A stretch of DNA of 64,000 nt from Saccoglossus kowalevskii. Its lineage: Eukaryota > Hemichordata > Enteropneusta > Harrimaniidae. Below, one piece after another: positions 13,001 to 23,290 of the stretch. Each line of letters opens with the position of its first letter. Within the stretch, counting starts at the first letter, position 1. The position numbers were made by a program, and so were the translations under genes. The stretch lies in contig NW_003142819.1 of assembly GCF_000003605.2 (NCBI RefSeq), positions 77,808 to 141,807 on the forward strand, read 5' to 3'. The notes beneath the pieces are model-generated. The model was given only the letters and a program-made list of their open reading frames with translations. It was not told where the DNA came from and ran no database searches.

Positions 13001-15720
13001 TGATTCTAGCGTAGTGTAGCGTCTGCATATCCTAGTTCTAATCTTGTAGATTAACTGTCAGTATTAAAGTTTCAAATATTTGTCCCTATTTTTGCACCAA
13101 ATCTGATCCTGTTAAAATTCTAATCATTATTATCTAATATTTTTCTTCTCCTGTGTGAATTTTTACAGTGATAAACAGCTATCAGAGTTTTGGCCCTCCA
13201 GCCTCACCAGCCAGCAGCAGGGCCTATCACCCTGCTAACAGCACTAGCCCTGGACCCATTGATATCTACTCAGGCAGTCAGGGAGAGAGTGCAGGAGGCT
13301 ACTTGCAGGCTGCTAGCCCGCAGCCATCTGGTTTTGGACCTTCTATTGCAGCCGTCAGCTCGGTAGGTTCTTCCTACGTGGTTGCGTACTGATCCAGCTT
13401 CAAGCCTGAATGGTCTTGTACTTCTCAAGGTTTTGAATGACACAGAAAACAGACACAGTACACTCTTCTCATTTCATGAGAAGATTTTAAAGCTTTTATT
13501 CTACTGTCTCTTTGAAATTTGCTTCTCAGAACGAGTGTCTTTTTAAAATGGAATCATTCTGTACAATCATGATTTTTAAATCTCAATAAAATTGTATTTT
13601 AACTTCATATTTTTCAATGTGTGGTGTACAATTCTTATTTTTCCCATTGCATGGCTAATGGATATTCTCAAATTGTGAAGTACAAATTCTAAATTTTGTG
13701 AACAAAAAATGCTTTTAGCATCACACATTCAAAGCTAATAAATTGCAGTTTGCTTTGTTTCGCACTTTATTCTGATTGTGTAATATCCATTTGTTTTTGC
13801 AAGTTCTGAGAAGCACTGTGTCAAGCACAGCCCTGAGTCGACCATTACTTATGATGGCACTTCCTTTAGGACAAACACAACAAAACTTAACATGACAGAA
13901 AATGTTCTGTCACAATTGTATATGAAATCAAATTCAAAATATTAATATAGAACCTGGTTGTGCCTATGTGTTGGATCATTTGGCAATACAGTTTCTTGCA
14001 CAGTATGGTTAAATAACATTTACTCCAAAGACATTGAGAGGATGTGTTCCTGTATTCGATAGATGAATTTGAGAAATGTTACAAAACCTGGGAGAATTTC
14101 AAGATTACTGATGCCATCATAGGAACAGGCTTTATTTATATTATGCTTTTTATTAGTTTAAGATAAATTGTTTAAAATTAGATAGTTTTTCTTATGTCCT
14201 TAACTAATGCATGATTCACTTAAATACTTAGCTTAGTATTATAATTTGTATGTAGTATGCATTTGATGTATGAAATGAGCATGAGTTCTATTAGTCGTAG
14301 ACTACTTTAGTAATACCTGTTTACCATTAGGCTTGGACTAAACCCTTAACCAAATTCACTAAAACAATCCTTCTCTTTTTCTTTCTTTACAATTTCTGAA
14401 AACCTTCATCACCTAATGTTTTAGAAGGTAATTTCTTTTCTGAATTTTGTCAATTGATTAGTGGCCAAGCCTTTGGATTATGCCTTGTATCTTTCTAGCT
14501 GAAAATTTAGCATGATTGCACGTTGTGAGGATGAGGAGGGCTGTGCTTGTGCTCTACGCATCGACTAATGCCTCTCAAATTAAAAGAAACAAAAACAATT
14601 TATGTCAATTTTGGGGGATAATTTTGAACTGGAAACTTCATACTGAAGTCAGGTTGGGTGCCTTGCAGTTCTCTAGAACAATTTCTTTTTGTTTGGATAT
14701 GTAAATATGAATGAGCTGAACATGAATTAATTGCATATTATTGGTTAGGGTAAGGTCAGTGTTCTCTGTTTCTCAACTCATATAGGACAAATTATAAATT
14801 TATTTTTTGGTTCAGTTAAACTGCAAAGCATGTCGTGTCATTCTGGAATTTGCAATTCCATATGATAATCTTGCTAGATAGAGAAATGTTCATATCAGTA
14901 TTGGAATTTTGTGAAAAGGAAATTTCTGAGATACTTAGCTTGTACTGCACATGGTGTCCAAATGAGCTGCTTAGAGGGAGCACTGTTACTTAAGGTTATT
15001 GTTTTGTATATATATATGTAATACTATTTGTTGATGAAAAGCCTTTATTTTCTGACATCCAGCCTGCATCTAGCCTCCTCTGCTATCACCCAGACATGCT
15101 AAAGGTGGGTCCAGTAAAGCTATCGCTGGCTAGCAGCATCTAGAGTAGAATAGAGTAGTAACTAGAGGTCCTAGTCCTGGATTTGTAGTTGTCTTGTTTT
15201 AGTCATTAATTGGAATATATTTTCTACTTTGTTGCATATCAAAAATGAATCGGTGTGCTCTATTGGAAAGTTAATCGATCATCTGTTTTCTATGTTTTAT
15301 TTAATTCTGCTAATTAGCTTGATTAGCAGCTTATAGCATAGACAGATAACTATAGTTGGTAGTTTGTCACACATCCCTGCATCTATCGCCCATGTTGTAA
15401 ATCAATTGTGTAGTTCATAAACTTTGCTCAGACATTGCAAGTTTCAGAATTCATCTAAATTCTTCAATACAAGTCATATCACACAAAAAAAAAATAATAG
15501 TGTTTGAGATTTCAACTATCTGTATTGACAATGAAGCACAGGCCAGCCCTCATGCTTGTGAGATGCATAAATCAATGTCATCGTAGTGTATTTTTTGCTG
15601 TGCTGTTTTGAGTGTTAGTAGTTACATAATTGTTTGCTGACATTGCGCTTTTCCCCCCTCATCCTATCCCCATTTTAGGGCCCCCTGTTTGCATCGACTT
15701 TTCATAATGGCTATCCCTGA
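3963..15720 (+). CDS. msi: Musashi RNA-binding protein, 3' part of gene (spliced)
   Basis: Exons read 3963-4045, 7653-7746, 8293-8367, 10901-11005, 12439-12660, 13169-13362 and 15679-15720, all with GT-AG junctions and matching phases. The product starts inside RRM2 ([20 protein letters not shown]), continues with the Musashi-specific linker [12 protein letters not shown], then a Gly/Pro/Tyr/Ala-rich tail, and ends [13 protein letters not shown], matching vertebrate MSI1/MSI2 GPLIATAFTNGYH. Musashi proteins bind UAG-containing mRNA sites through two RRMs and regulate translation and stability in the cytoplasm, notably in neural and stem cells. RRM1 and the start of RRM2 lie left of the window; no matching exon is visible in 1-3962. 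The tail is longer than in vertebrates and includes an RG-rich exon. Alternative endings exist at 13392 and 25828. Identity is very secure; the exact isoform set is inferred. Confidence 0.93.
4046..7652. other. Intron of Musashi
   Basis: AT-rich intron. It holds a C-run/A-run at about 5631-5651 and a degenerate direct repeat: about 6407-6470 and 6538-6600 share the pattern around atcaagttcaaacttcac. No exon was recognised. Confidence 0.7.
6407..6600. repeat. Degenerate direct repeat, two units
   Basis: Two stretches of roughly 60 bp, spaced by about 130 bp, share acatgcct, then atcaagtt-aaacttcac, then ggcatca or gacatca. They look like a decayed tandem duplication or two copies of one short repeat. 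Confidence 0.45.
7653..7746 (+). CDS. msi: Musashi exon: RRM2 end and linker
   Basis: 94 nt, phase 0 in and phase 1 out. It encodes [20 protein letters not shown] and then an Arg/Ala/Gly/Met-rich stretch ending [16 protein letters not shown] is a Musashi signature. The donor gtaccg is weak, and the frame stays open beyond it to a stop near 7821, so intron retention would give a truncated protein. A short perfect hairpin lies about 30 nt downstream of the donor. Confidence 0.9.
8293..8367 (+). CDS. msi: Musashi exon: [10 protein letters not shown] tail segment
   Basis: 75 nt, phase 1 to phase 1. It encodes [19 protein letters not shown] and then AYPFPG, closely matching the MSI2 exon [20 protein letters not shown]. 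The acceptor ends ttttgcag and the donor is gtgagt. The 1-1 phase means it can be skipped without a frameshift. Confidence 0.92.
8368..10900. other. Intron of Musashi
   Basis: AT-rich intron containing a 40-bp-period tandem repeat (9041-9142). It also holds an 85-codon open frame at 9441-9698 that I could not relate to any family. Other parts show nothing. Confidence 0.65.
9041..9142. repeat. 40-bp tandem repeat, about 2.5 units
   Basis: Units begin at 9041, 9081 and 9121 with cattctgatatcaaaatgg or a close variant, exactly 40 bp apart. The first two are nearly identical. A reversed copy of the unit start (cagaatgaggct) lies at about 9184-9195, so the region can also fold back. Confidence 0.8.
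10901..11005 (+). CDS. msi: Musashi exon: RG-rich tail segment
   Basis: 105 nt, phase 1 to phase 1. It encodes [18 protein letters not shown] and then [15 protein letters not shown], an RGG/RG-type low-complexity segment. I do not recall an equivalent in vertebrate MSI1/MSI2. The acceptor ends gaatcag and the donor is gtatag. It is symmetric and therefore a possible cassette exon. Arg-Gly repeats in RNA-binding proteins are often methylated and contribute to RNA binding or condensation; that role here is inference. Confidence 0.88.
11006..12438. other. Intron of Musashi
   Basis: AT-rich intron with a strong C/T-rich acceptor tract at its end. Nothing else was recognised. Confidence 0.6.
12439..12660 (+). 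CDS. msi: Musashi exon: Pro/Ala/Tyr-rich tail segment
   Basis: 222 nt, phase 1 to phase 1. It encodes [20 protein letters not shown], then [20 protein letters not shown], then a Thr/Ala/His-containing stretch ending EYQHA. The acceptor ends tctcctag and the donor is gtgggt. The polyproline run and repeated Tyr-Gly pairs are typical of disordered tails of hnRNP-like proteins. It is longer than the corresponding vertebrate exon. Confidence 0.9.
12661..13168. other. Intron of Musashi
   Basis: A short intron of about 0.5 kb with a T-rich acceptor region. No further feature was seen. Confidence 0.6.
13169..13392 (+). CDS. msi: Musashi exon: penultimate exon, with read-through ending
   Basis: Enters in phase 1 and encodes [20 protein letters not shown] through [19 protein letters not shown]. 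This matches the MSI2 stretch YISAASPQPGSGFGH. A donor (gtaggt) after the Ser codon at 13360-13362 joins in phase 0 to the conserved terminal exon. If that donor is not used, the frame continues VGSSYVVAY to a stop at 13390-13392. The canonical exon is therefore 13169-13362, and 13363-13392 is the retained extension. Confidence 0.88.
13393..15678. other. Last Musashi intron / alternative 3' UTR
   Basis: Intron before the conserved terminal exon; it would be 3' UTR in the read-through form ending at 13392. It includes AATAAA at about 13585-13590, a plausible poly(A) signal for that form, and a short TA run near 15008-15018. One candidate 42-nt exon is listed separately. Confidence 0.5.
15063..15104 (+). 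CDS. Possible 42-nt cassette exon of Musashi
   Basis: Acceptor gacatccag and donor gtgggt enclose 42 nt that are open in phase 0 ([14 protein letters not shown]). The phase fits between the 13362 donor and the 15679 acceptor. There is no homology I recognise, so this rests only on splice-site pattern and phase. Confidence 0.2.
15679..15720 (+). CDS. msi: Musashi conserved terminal exon
   Basis: A strong pyrimidine tract and cattttag precede a phase-0 exon encoding [13 protein letters not shown] and a TGA stop. This corresponds to the end of vertebrate Musashi, GPLIATAFTNGYH, and joins in phase to the donor at 13363. The 3' UTR follows; a possible AATAAA lies at 16052-16057, but the cleavage site cannot be fixed from sequence alone. 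Confidence 0.9.
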   Translation, partial: GPLFASTFHNGYP

Positions 15721-17233
15721 TCTGCTTGGCATCCTAAATAAGAGGTACTTGTCTCAACTTTAACACCACTGGGGGAAAACATAACTTCATGAACCTCTCA
15801 TTTGGGTTAATTATCCAGTTGACCAGAGATTATTAGTTTCTCAAAAACAACTGTTGCCATTAGATTGAAAGGTGCCAATAGGCAATAATTTTGCAAACAT
15901 TTTCAATGCAATTGCCAAAATCAGTTTTCCCTCTTGTGTGGCCTAAAAAAATAATGGGATCTGTTGATATCTATTAAATAGTTTGTGTACATAATGAATC
16001 AACAACTGGATAAAACCCATGGGAAATGTGCAAGATACTTTACCATTTGCAAATAAATCTCTACTGAAGAAGTGCCTGCTTTTGCAAATTCCATGCATGG
16101 AATACAAATTTTCATTTGTGATACTGATTTCACTTAACCTACAAATATTTTGTCAATGTTGACTAACCTTCACTGCTAAAGTATTCTGACTTGCCCATGT
16201 ATGACTGTAAAATTACTGGGTAGTGAATGTATCAAATACCTGGTCATTTAATAGCAGACACTGGTTCTGTACCAAATATAGACGTCATGAAGTTATGAGT
16301 TACCTCTTACATTGAAAAATTACTATTAGTGTTCTGTAATTTTATGTCTTCTAGTTTTAATTATAGCAGATCTCGGCTGTCATCACCCACTCTCATGTAT
16401 ACAGCTTCAAACATTAGTCTGCATTTGAAAATGGATGACCCAGACTATTTAAGTCTGTCAACTGTCTTGCAATTATCCTTTATAAAAGTATATTTTACAA
16501 GTTGCAATTTACAATTCAAAAATGCATGAAGTTGAATGTGACACTTATGGTTGTTGAAAATATCAATCAACACTAGTGAAAAACAATGTCAATTTTTGAG
16601 ACCTAGGAAATTTTCTTATAAAATGACAATCCTCAGTGTCTTTAAAGAATACTTGATTTGGTACATTGCAAGTTTGACCAGAACTATCTAAACAAAAGCT
16701 ACTTAGTCATCCCTCCTACTTCCACATCTTGCCAAAAAATAATTTATACAAGAGTCGTGGTCACCCGTTGAATTGCTTGCTACAAGTGTACAGTGAACCC
16801 TCCATGTACCCGCTTTGTGTCATTGTGCAAGGAGATACTTTGGAGCTATCCCAGGATAGCACAAAGTTAGTGTAATAATCAACTTTCATCATTTTTAAAA
16901 GATTAACCTTTATTTCGTATATTTATTCATTCTTTATTGTTGCGAAATATTGGTCTTGATTTTGTTTGAGTACCGTAAAACATGAATATTGCTTACTAAA
17001 TGTTCATCACACCCAGCTGGCCGATCCCATGATGGCTTACCCTTAAATTTTGTCCCAAATCATAAATAAAAATACCTGCAGGAAATATTTTACTGAATGA
17101 ATACTATTTATATAAACGAAAGCAATTAGGCAAGTTTTGGTCCACTAAGATTTGGTCTATTTAAATCAGTTTTGTAACCAATTGTAACTGGGAAAGATAA
17201 ATTAAGGAAACACCATTGATTTCACTGTCTTAA

Positions 17234-17461
17234 CCTTTTCACCATCAGTTTCCTCATTTTATCACAAATTCACAAAATAGTCCCGTTTATAGTATGCACT
17301 TTCTTTTAGAAGATTATGACAAAAATAGCCACATTTTTGGAGTGAAAATTGACTGAAAATTTGGATGTTGGTTCCAAAATTAGGGCTCATTTCCAGAAAT
17401 ATTGAAGAATATAAGACAAGTGCAGAAATATTTGAGCGAGAAAGTCTGGTGGTGAAAAAGA
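17234..17461. mobile_element. Short inverted-repeat element (MITE), copy 1
   Basis: Left end ccttttcaccatcag, right end ctggtggtgaaaaaga; these are imperfect inverted repeats. It is flanked by TTAA at 17230-17233 and 17462-17465, which would fit a piggyBac-like insertion. The interior aligns with the copy at 22049-22305 (shared ccagaaatattgaagaata block). There is no coding capacity. Confidence 0.65.
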
Positions 17462-20400
17462 TTAAGAGTATTAGGTAATTCATGCGTCATAAGAAATTTT
17501 CATTGAGATCCAAAACTAGCAGTGAACTTGAATTGTATTCTTGTGATGTAATTAATGCCCCTCCCTCTCCCCCTTCTCATCCAATCTCCCACTAGTCAGT
17601 TTCTTCACTATTCATATGTACTGTAATTGCTTAGGTGGGCAGGTAATGGATCTCGGCAAGATTGGTTTAATGATGCGACATCAGCTAGATTTGACTTGGG
17701 TATTATTACCAAATCAAAGATAAGAATGGATTGATTAGGGAAACTTCAGTGGATTGTAGATGGAATGATAGATTATTACATGGTAAATAGGGCCTGTTTT
17801 GATGCATTTGTACAGTATGACAATGACTCGTTAACTAGTGGAGACATCCCAGAAAGATAGGTTAATTAGTAAATCTGCGTTTGAGGAGATTGAGAATTAT
17901 TACATCTGTAGGTAAATTATTATATAATGGAACAAGGGTGGGTTGTATTGTAACCACAAAATCCCACTGCATTACTTTACAATCAAATTTAAATAGATTA
18001 ATTAGGAAATATACATGTTGAAAATTGTAAGTACATTAAATTGCAATTTGATGAAGACATATTGGAAATACTAATATTGAACCATGCCATTAGGTTAGAA
18101 GATTGTCATTCTTGCCGTAATGAAATAGTCAAACTTTGATATTAAAATTTAATATGACTATCATGGATGCATAATTATAGTTTGTTTCCAAATCTGAGTT
18201 TCCATCAAATTGTGCATGATCTTAAAATATGAACATTCTGATATTATCGTTACCAGGTTTCTATAGACAGAATATTGGCATTGTCAATCTGCTGTATACA
18301 ACAGAAAATTTACATTGATAATGCATGTGTAGGGATCCTGTACAAGTATTGGAAAAGCAACAATCTTTCCATTGACCATTGGGAAAAAAATATTGAAATC
18401 ATGAATATACAAGAGTAGGCCATGTACAAGTAATTACTTATTAGCAGTACGATTCTATTTTTGTACAAGATAGGCAGCAATCAAATGTAAATCTGTAGAC
18501 TTTAAATATCTAATTCAAATATTAAATTGGCTGGGAAATTTGATTGACAGCTCTGATTCAGTTTTACTTTATTGAGATTAAGGACTGTCATGGGTAATAA
18601 TCACAATTAGAGTACTTGGCAACACAGAAGCTAGGATTCATTATTGAGAAAATATAAATACGACCAAACAGTAGTAACAAAAATCTTGTATACTGGAGAA
18701 CTATTCTTATTCACTCGAGTCGTCTGTAAGTGAGGTACTGTAACAATTAATTCATTTAACCAAAAAGTTTATCTAAAAAACAAATTCAACATTACAGCTA
18801 ATATTGAATAGAAGGCAATCTTTCTTGAATTTGGAGAGGGGAGGGGCATGTTCACGACAAGATACTGGGCTTTTTGCCCATAATCAAGACATTTATCTTT
18901 CGTTTAATTAGTTGTGCTTATATTATTTTATCAATCTTGTTCACTGACATATTTATCCAAATGAGATCTAATTGGTTGAACTGTGTGATGCATATTGTCA
19001 AAAAGGGAATGTGTACAATTTTGAGCATGTACCGATTAATTTAAGCAAAAATACTAAATGCAAGTCCTCAGCATTATGTCAACTTGTGACAGTACCATGT
19101 ACAGCTCCAAGCATAAAGGGATAAATGACATCTGAGAACTAGTATAATTACCAGTAAATCAAATCTCAACCAAATGTTTGATGATTGAATGACTATTACA
19201 TGTGTGGTTGCTTAGCAGCCACTAAACCAAACAACAGATTTATTTGCTGGAAACTCCTAACAAGAATTAATTTTGTCGGTAGTTAAAATCACTAATTGAA
19301 ACTGCATCTTTTTTAAAAAAAAAAATAATCTCCAATATACATTTAGTAAACTCTGTTCAAACCAAAATTGTTAGCAATTTGACATTCACAGGAACATTTG
19401 CCTGTTCTCCTAACCAAAGTGTGCACCTCCACAAACTTCTGATTTTTTTTTCTGTGACATGCAAGAATTTGTCTGTCACATGACATTAAAAAGATTTACA
19501 GTATTCTGCCTGGAGCAGTTTAACACAGTCACCTCACATCAAACTCTTTTCATCTAAACGCAGCGAAATGAAAAATGATGTGTCAAAATAATATTCTAAT
19601 TGAGTACCTCAAAGACAATTTATTTGATAAAGAAAAAAAAATGTTGATTTGTATCAAAGTAAGAACTAAGGATGCTTCAGAGAAGTTCAGAGGTCTTTCT
19701 CAATTGGCAATCAGTCTGCCAGATTCAAAAATACTGTCCATTTTTCCATAGTGATAATTTATTGTCATTTTGGCCTTTAGGATCACAGATGCCAAAGGTG
19801 GAATGTAAGCAAGCAGTTTGTCACAGTAATGAGTACCTAGCCATGCATAGAAACTGAGAAGCTCCCAGGAGGGGAACAAGCATTTAGGAAATCAATAACT
19901 AACTGCACAAATCATTGCACTTTTACTATAATGAAAACTAGCCATGTAAAACGTCTCCATGTCACCCAGCGGACATCGCAGCATTTAATATTTTCCCCTC
20001 TAAAACAATATTTGTTCATAAATGTAGTGAAATATTAAAACTATGGTCATCATACTTGTTCGATCCTTCACTATTCACTTTTTATGATCAAATTTTTGTA
20101 CAAATTGTGTGCATTGTTGTTTAATCTATCTCCACAAGAAATTAAGATAATTTTACAGATCTCAATTGCGTTTTCAATACTAAAGACGTAGTATATCTGG
20201 TCAATATAACTGAAAGAACATGACCTATTTTATATGTCCTATAGACTTTCTTTACTATGCCCTTAATGTTATTTTTAATTAGCAGGATTAGGGAGATGTT
20301 AGGTTGTGCATATTGATACACCGACAAAAGCATACAATCAGTTTACGTCTCAAGTAGTTTAATTACAAACCACTAATTAAACAAAAGTGTAGGATATGAA

Positions 20401-21779
20401 GATTTTATATCTCCCTATGGTACTGTTATCAAAACTGTTTTACCTGTAGGCTAGATGGGCAGTCCCCACAAGGGGTTATGCAATAAAACTGTTACTTGCA
20501 AGTACTAAGGTAGGGGGCAAAAGTTCAGACGTGAAGATGCTCTAATCTTGAATTTGTTGTTGTCATTAATCATTTTTATGACTGCTTTAATCTTGGAATG
20601 GAAAGTTTATTGCATGGTATTGAAGGGCACTCTGATCCGGCGCATTATTAGCCTGTCTTTAGTCACTAGCTTTATTATAACATCAAGATTTTCTTAACAT
20701 AAAACAGGATTTTGTGACATAAAACCCCCCCTGCTTTGATAATGATAATGAAAGTTGTGGCTTTTTAACGCAACTGAACGTTGAATGTATAGAAATTAAG
20801 GTACCTGGTGACATCAAATTTTATATATATGTACTCTGAGAGTGACTCATGCCATTAAGGGCTCTCACTATTCCCAAAGTGACTGTCTTGTGAAAGGTAT
20901 TCAAGTTTTGAGCTCAGGAAGGATCACTATCCTTTACTTATTAACTCTTGGGAGATTCTGTTTTTGACTGGTTTTTCGGTTGGCAATGGGTCTTATTGCT
21001 CAATTGTTCAGCTCTGGCATGCATTTGTTGAATACAGATTTAAAAAAAAAAAAGTTGATCTAAGGTTGTGATAACACTGTTCTTGGTGATGGTTGCCAAG
21101 TGAGGTGACATGTAAAATAGACACCGCCATAAAATGAATAAACCTATTCGTGACTTTTTTTATTCATAGCTGCTGGTGATGGTTGGTTAGTGAATTATAA
21201 TGTTCATATCACTGGCTAAATATTTGATTTGTATTTGGGTAAAGAATAATATTGTTGCTTCAATTATTAAAGTTAATCCCCTGATCTAGCGTTAATGTAA
21301 AAATGCAACATTAAAAAGCTGATTTATGTGCAGTGAAATGTGTGTAAAGAAGCTGAAATAAAGTTTATAAAATAGTTGTATGATTAATACATTCGCTTTA
21401 GGGAAATTTTGCTTAGACAGATTAGTGTTCAGTAAACTCTTCACTGTATTCAACGGGAATGGACAGTTGAGAATGAAAAGAGAACATTGTGCAATTGCGC
21501 GTAAAATTCAAGCGCCTGAAGAAGTTGGCCCTTTTGCCACCATTTGTCATTTTTTGCCACACTAAAACACAAAGTAGTACTTCCTATGTTCAGCTAGTTT
21601 CTAACAAACCCAAATCATGAAAACTTATGATTGAAAACTGCAAAAAAAAACAAGCGACCTCATGGTCGAAAAAGTCTATTCTGTACTATGAGATATCAGC
21701 TATTTGCCATGGTTATTGTTCCCACAATGATATTGCTACAAAATGAACTAATATGATAGAGGTCCAGCCATTATTTATT

Positions 21780-21886
21780 GGGCTTGTAAATTATCAAGAA
21801 GTAGTCAGATGAAATGGACGGACGAACGACAGACACAGACAGACAAGTGATCAAGCAGCTCATCTCTTATGGACGGCAGAGCTAAA
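21780..21886. repeat. Decayed dispersed repeat with GACGGAC microsatellite end
   Basis: A ggacggacgaacgacagaca microsatellite followed by a segment ending gcagagctaaaaa. The same tail (gcggagctaaaaa) ends the array at 45300-45420, so both belong to one dispersed family. Confidence 0.5.
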
Positions 21887-21918
21887 AATTGGTCCAAAAA
21901 ATAATGGCGGTGAAATTG

Positions 21919-21980
21919 TTAAGGTAGCAACAAGGGAAAAAACTGTTAGAAATTAATCTGTGATTCAGACATTCCCTAAG
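21919..21980. repeat. Dispersed repeat (ttaaggtagcaacaaggg family), copy 1
   Basis: About 60 bp starting ttaaggtagcaacaaggg and ending gattcagacattccctaa. It is closely matched at 62822-62883. Confidence 0.65.
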
Positions 21981-22048
21981 TTACTAAGCATGGTACTATA
22001 ACAACCTTTACGTCATTCAAGAGTTTAGATATAGGTGAATACAGTAAA

Positions 22049-22119
22049 CTTTTCATCACCAGTTCCCCTTTTCATCACCAGTTCCCCCTTTTCACCACCA
22101 GTTCCCCCTTTTCATCACT
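22049..22119. repeat. 20-21-bp tandem repeat at the MITE left end
   Basis: About 3.5 copies of a unit reading cttttcatcaccagttcccc with few differences. The array is the terminal inverted repeat of the surrounding element amplified in place. Confidence 0.8.
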
Positions 22120-22305
22120 AAATGGTCCTGTTTATAGTCTGCACTTTCGTTCAAAAAATTGGGACAAAATTAGCCAATTTTTTTTAGTAAAAACTATAAA
22201 TTGACCCAAATTTCATCTCCAAAATTCAGGTTAATTTCCAGAAATATTGAAGAATATAAGAAAAAAGTGCGGAATAATTTGGGTAAGAAAGTCTGGTGGT
22301 GAAAA
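22049..22305. mobile_element. Short inverted-repeat element (MITE), copy 2
   Basis: Same family as 17234-17461: ends cttttcatcaccag and ctggtggtgaaaa, with a shared central block. The left terminal 20 bp are tandemly multiplied (22049-22119). The right flank has TTAA a few bases out; the left flank is degenerate. Confidence 0.65.
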
Positions 22306-23249
22306 TATTATTAATCCAAAGGTGGTTTTACACTTTGCAAGGTTTCCAGCTCTATATTCATTTTGGAGTTTCATGACAATGTACAAGAGACCTGTCCTTG
22401 GCAACTTTACTAATAGGAACAAAATCAGTGGGGGGGGGGGGGTCTCCCAGCTCTCTTGAAAGTCAAAAGTAACCTGTCGATAGAATTTAAAGTAAAATGT
22501 ATGAACCCAGCTCAAGAGAGAACCAAAGTTAAATGCTTGTAGCCACTGAAAGTGAAACATAAAATTCTATTCTGGGCTGTCTATCGCCTTTTCAAAATCA
22601 ATAGCCATTAGTAAACCAGTCGTGTCAGTGTCCTTTGTGTATGGCATAATCCCTTCATTTAATCGGACACACTGGCCAATTTACGGGCTTGCACACAGTC
22701 TCCTGGTGAAAATTCGTCTTGTACGAGATCGCCAAAAAAATCACCATGATTCAGTGGTGTGACCACGCAAAGACTTTGCTTGGCTGCCTCCCACAAAGTA
22801 TGCCTATAGAACTATACGTTTCCTCATACATCTTCATGATCCAACTGTGCAAGGTGGTGAAACTTTCTGAAACGCATGCCATGTTTGAAATGTCAAGTTA
22901 ATTGTTCCATATTTGAATTCAAATTCAAAGGTAAAATGCAAATGCACTGTTATGAATGTAATGCCGAAATGCATATAATAGTTTTTACAATCAATCTGAG
23001 ATTTGGCATATAATATGGAAATCTGACCTGTATGTAAATAGTGTAGAGAGGTCCATATATCACACCCAATAAAAATGATGACTTTTTTTGTGTAAAATGA
23101 GGACAATCCATGTTGTGTAGTTGAGTGTATTGTAAAGAGTCATAAAAGTGAGTCTCTCTTGGATTGTCTCGGAATATTGATTAGCATGGTGTAATCTTTA
23201 ACCACTCCAGAATGAAAATCAATCATTTTGAAGAACCTGATGACAAATT

Positions 23250-23290
23250 GGGGTAGGGTAGGGTAGGGTAGGGTAGGGTAGGGTAGGGTG
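23250..23290. repeat. (GGGTA)n microsatellite, 8 units
   Basis: Eight perfect GGGTA units on the plus strand, the sense strand of Musashi. Runs of three G at 5-base spacing can form a G-quadruplex. It resembles telomere repeat but with a 5-base unit and only 41 bp. Confidence 0.95.
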
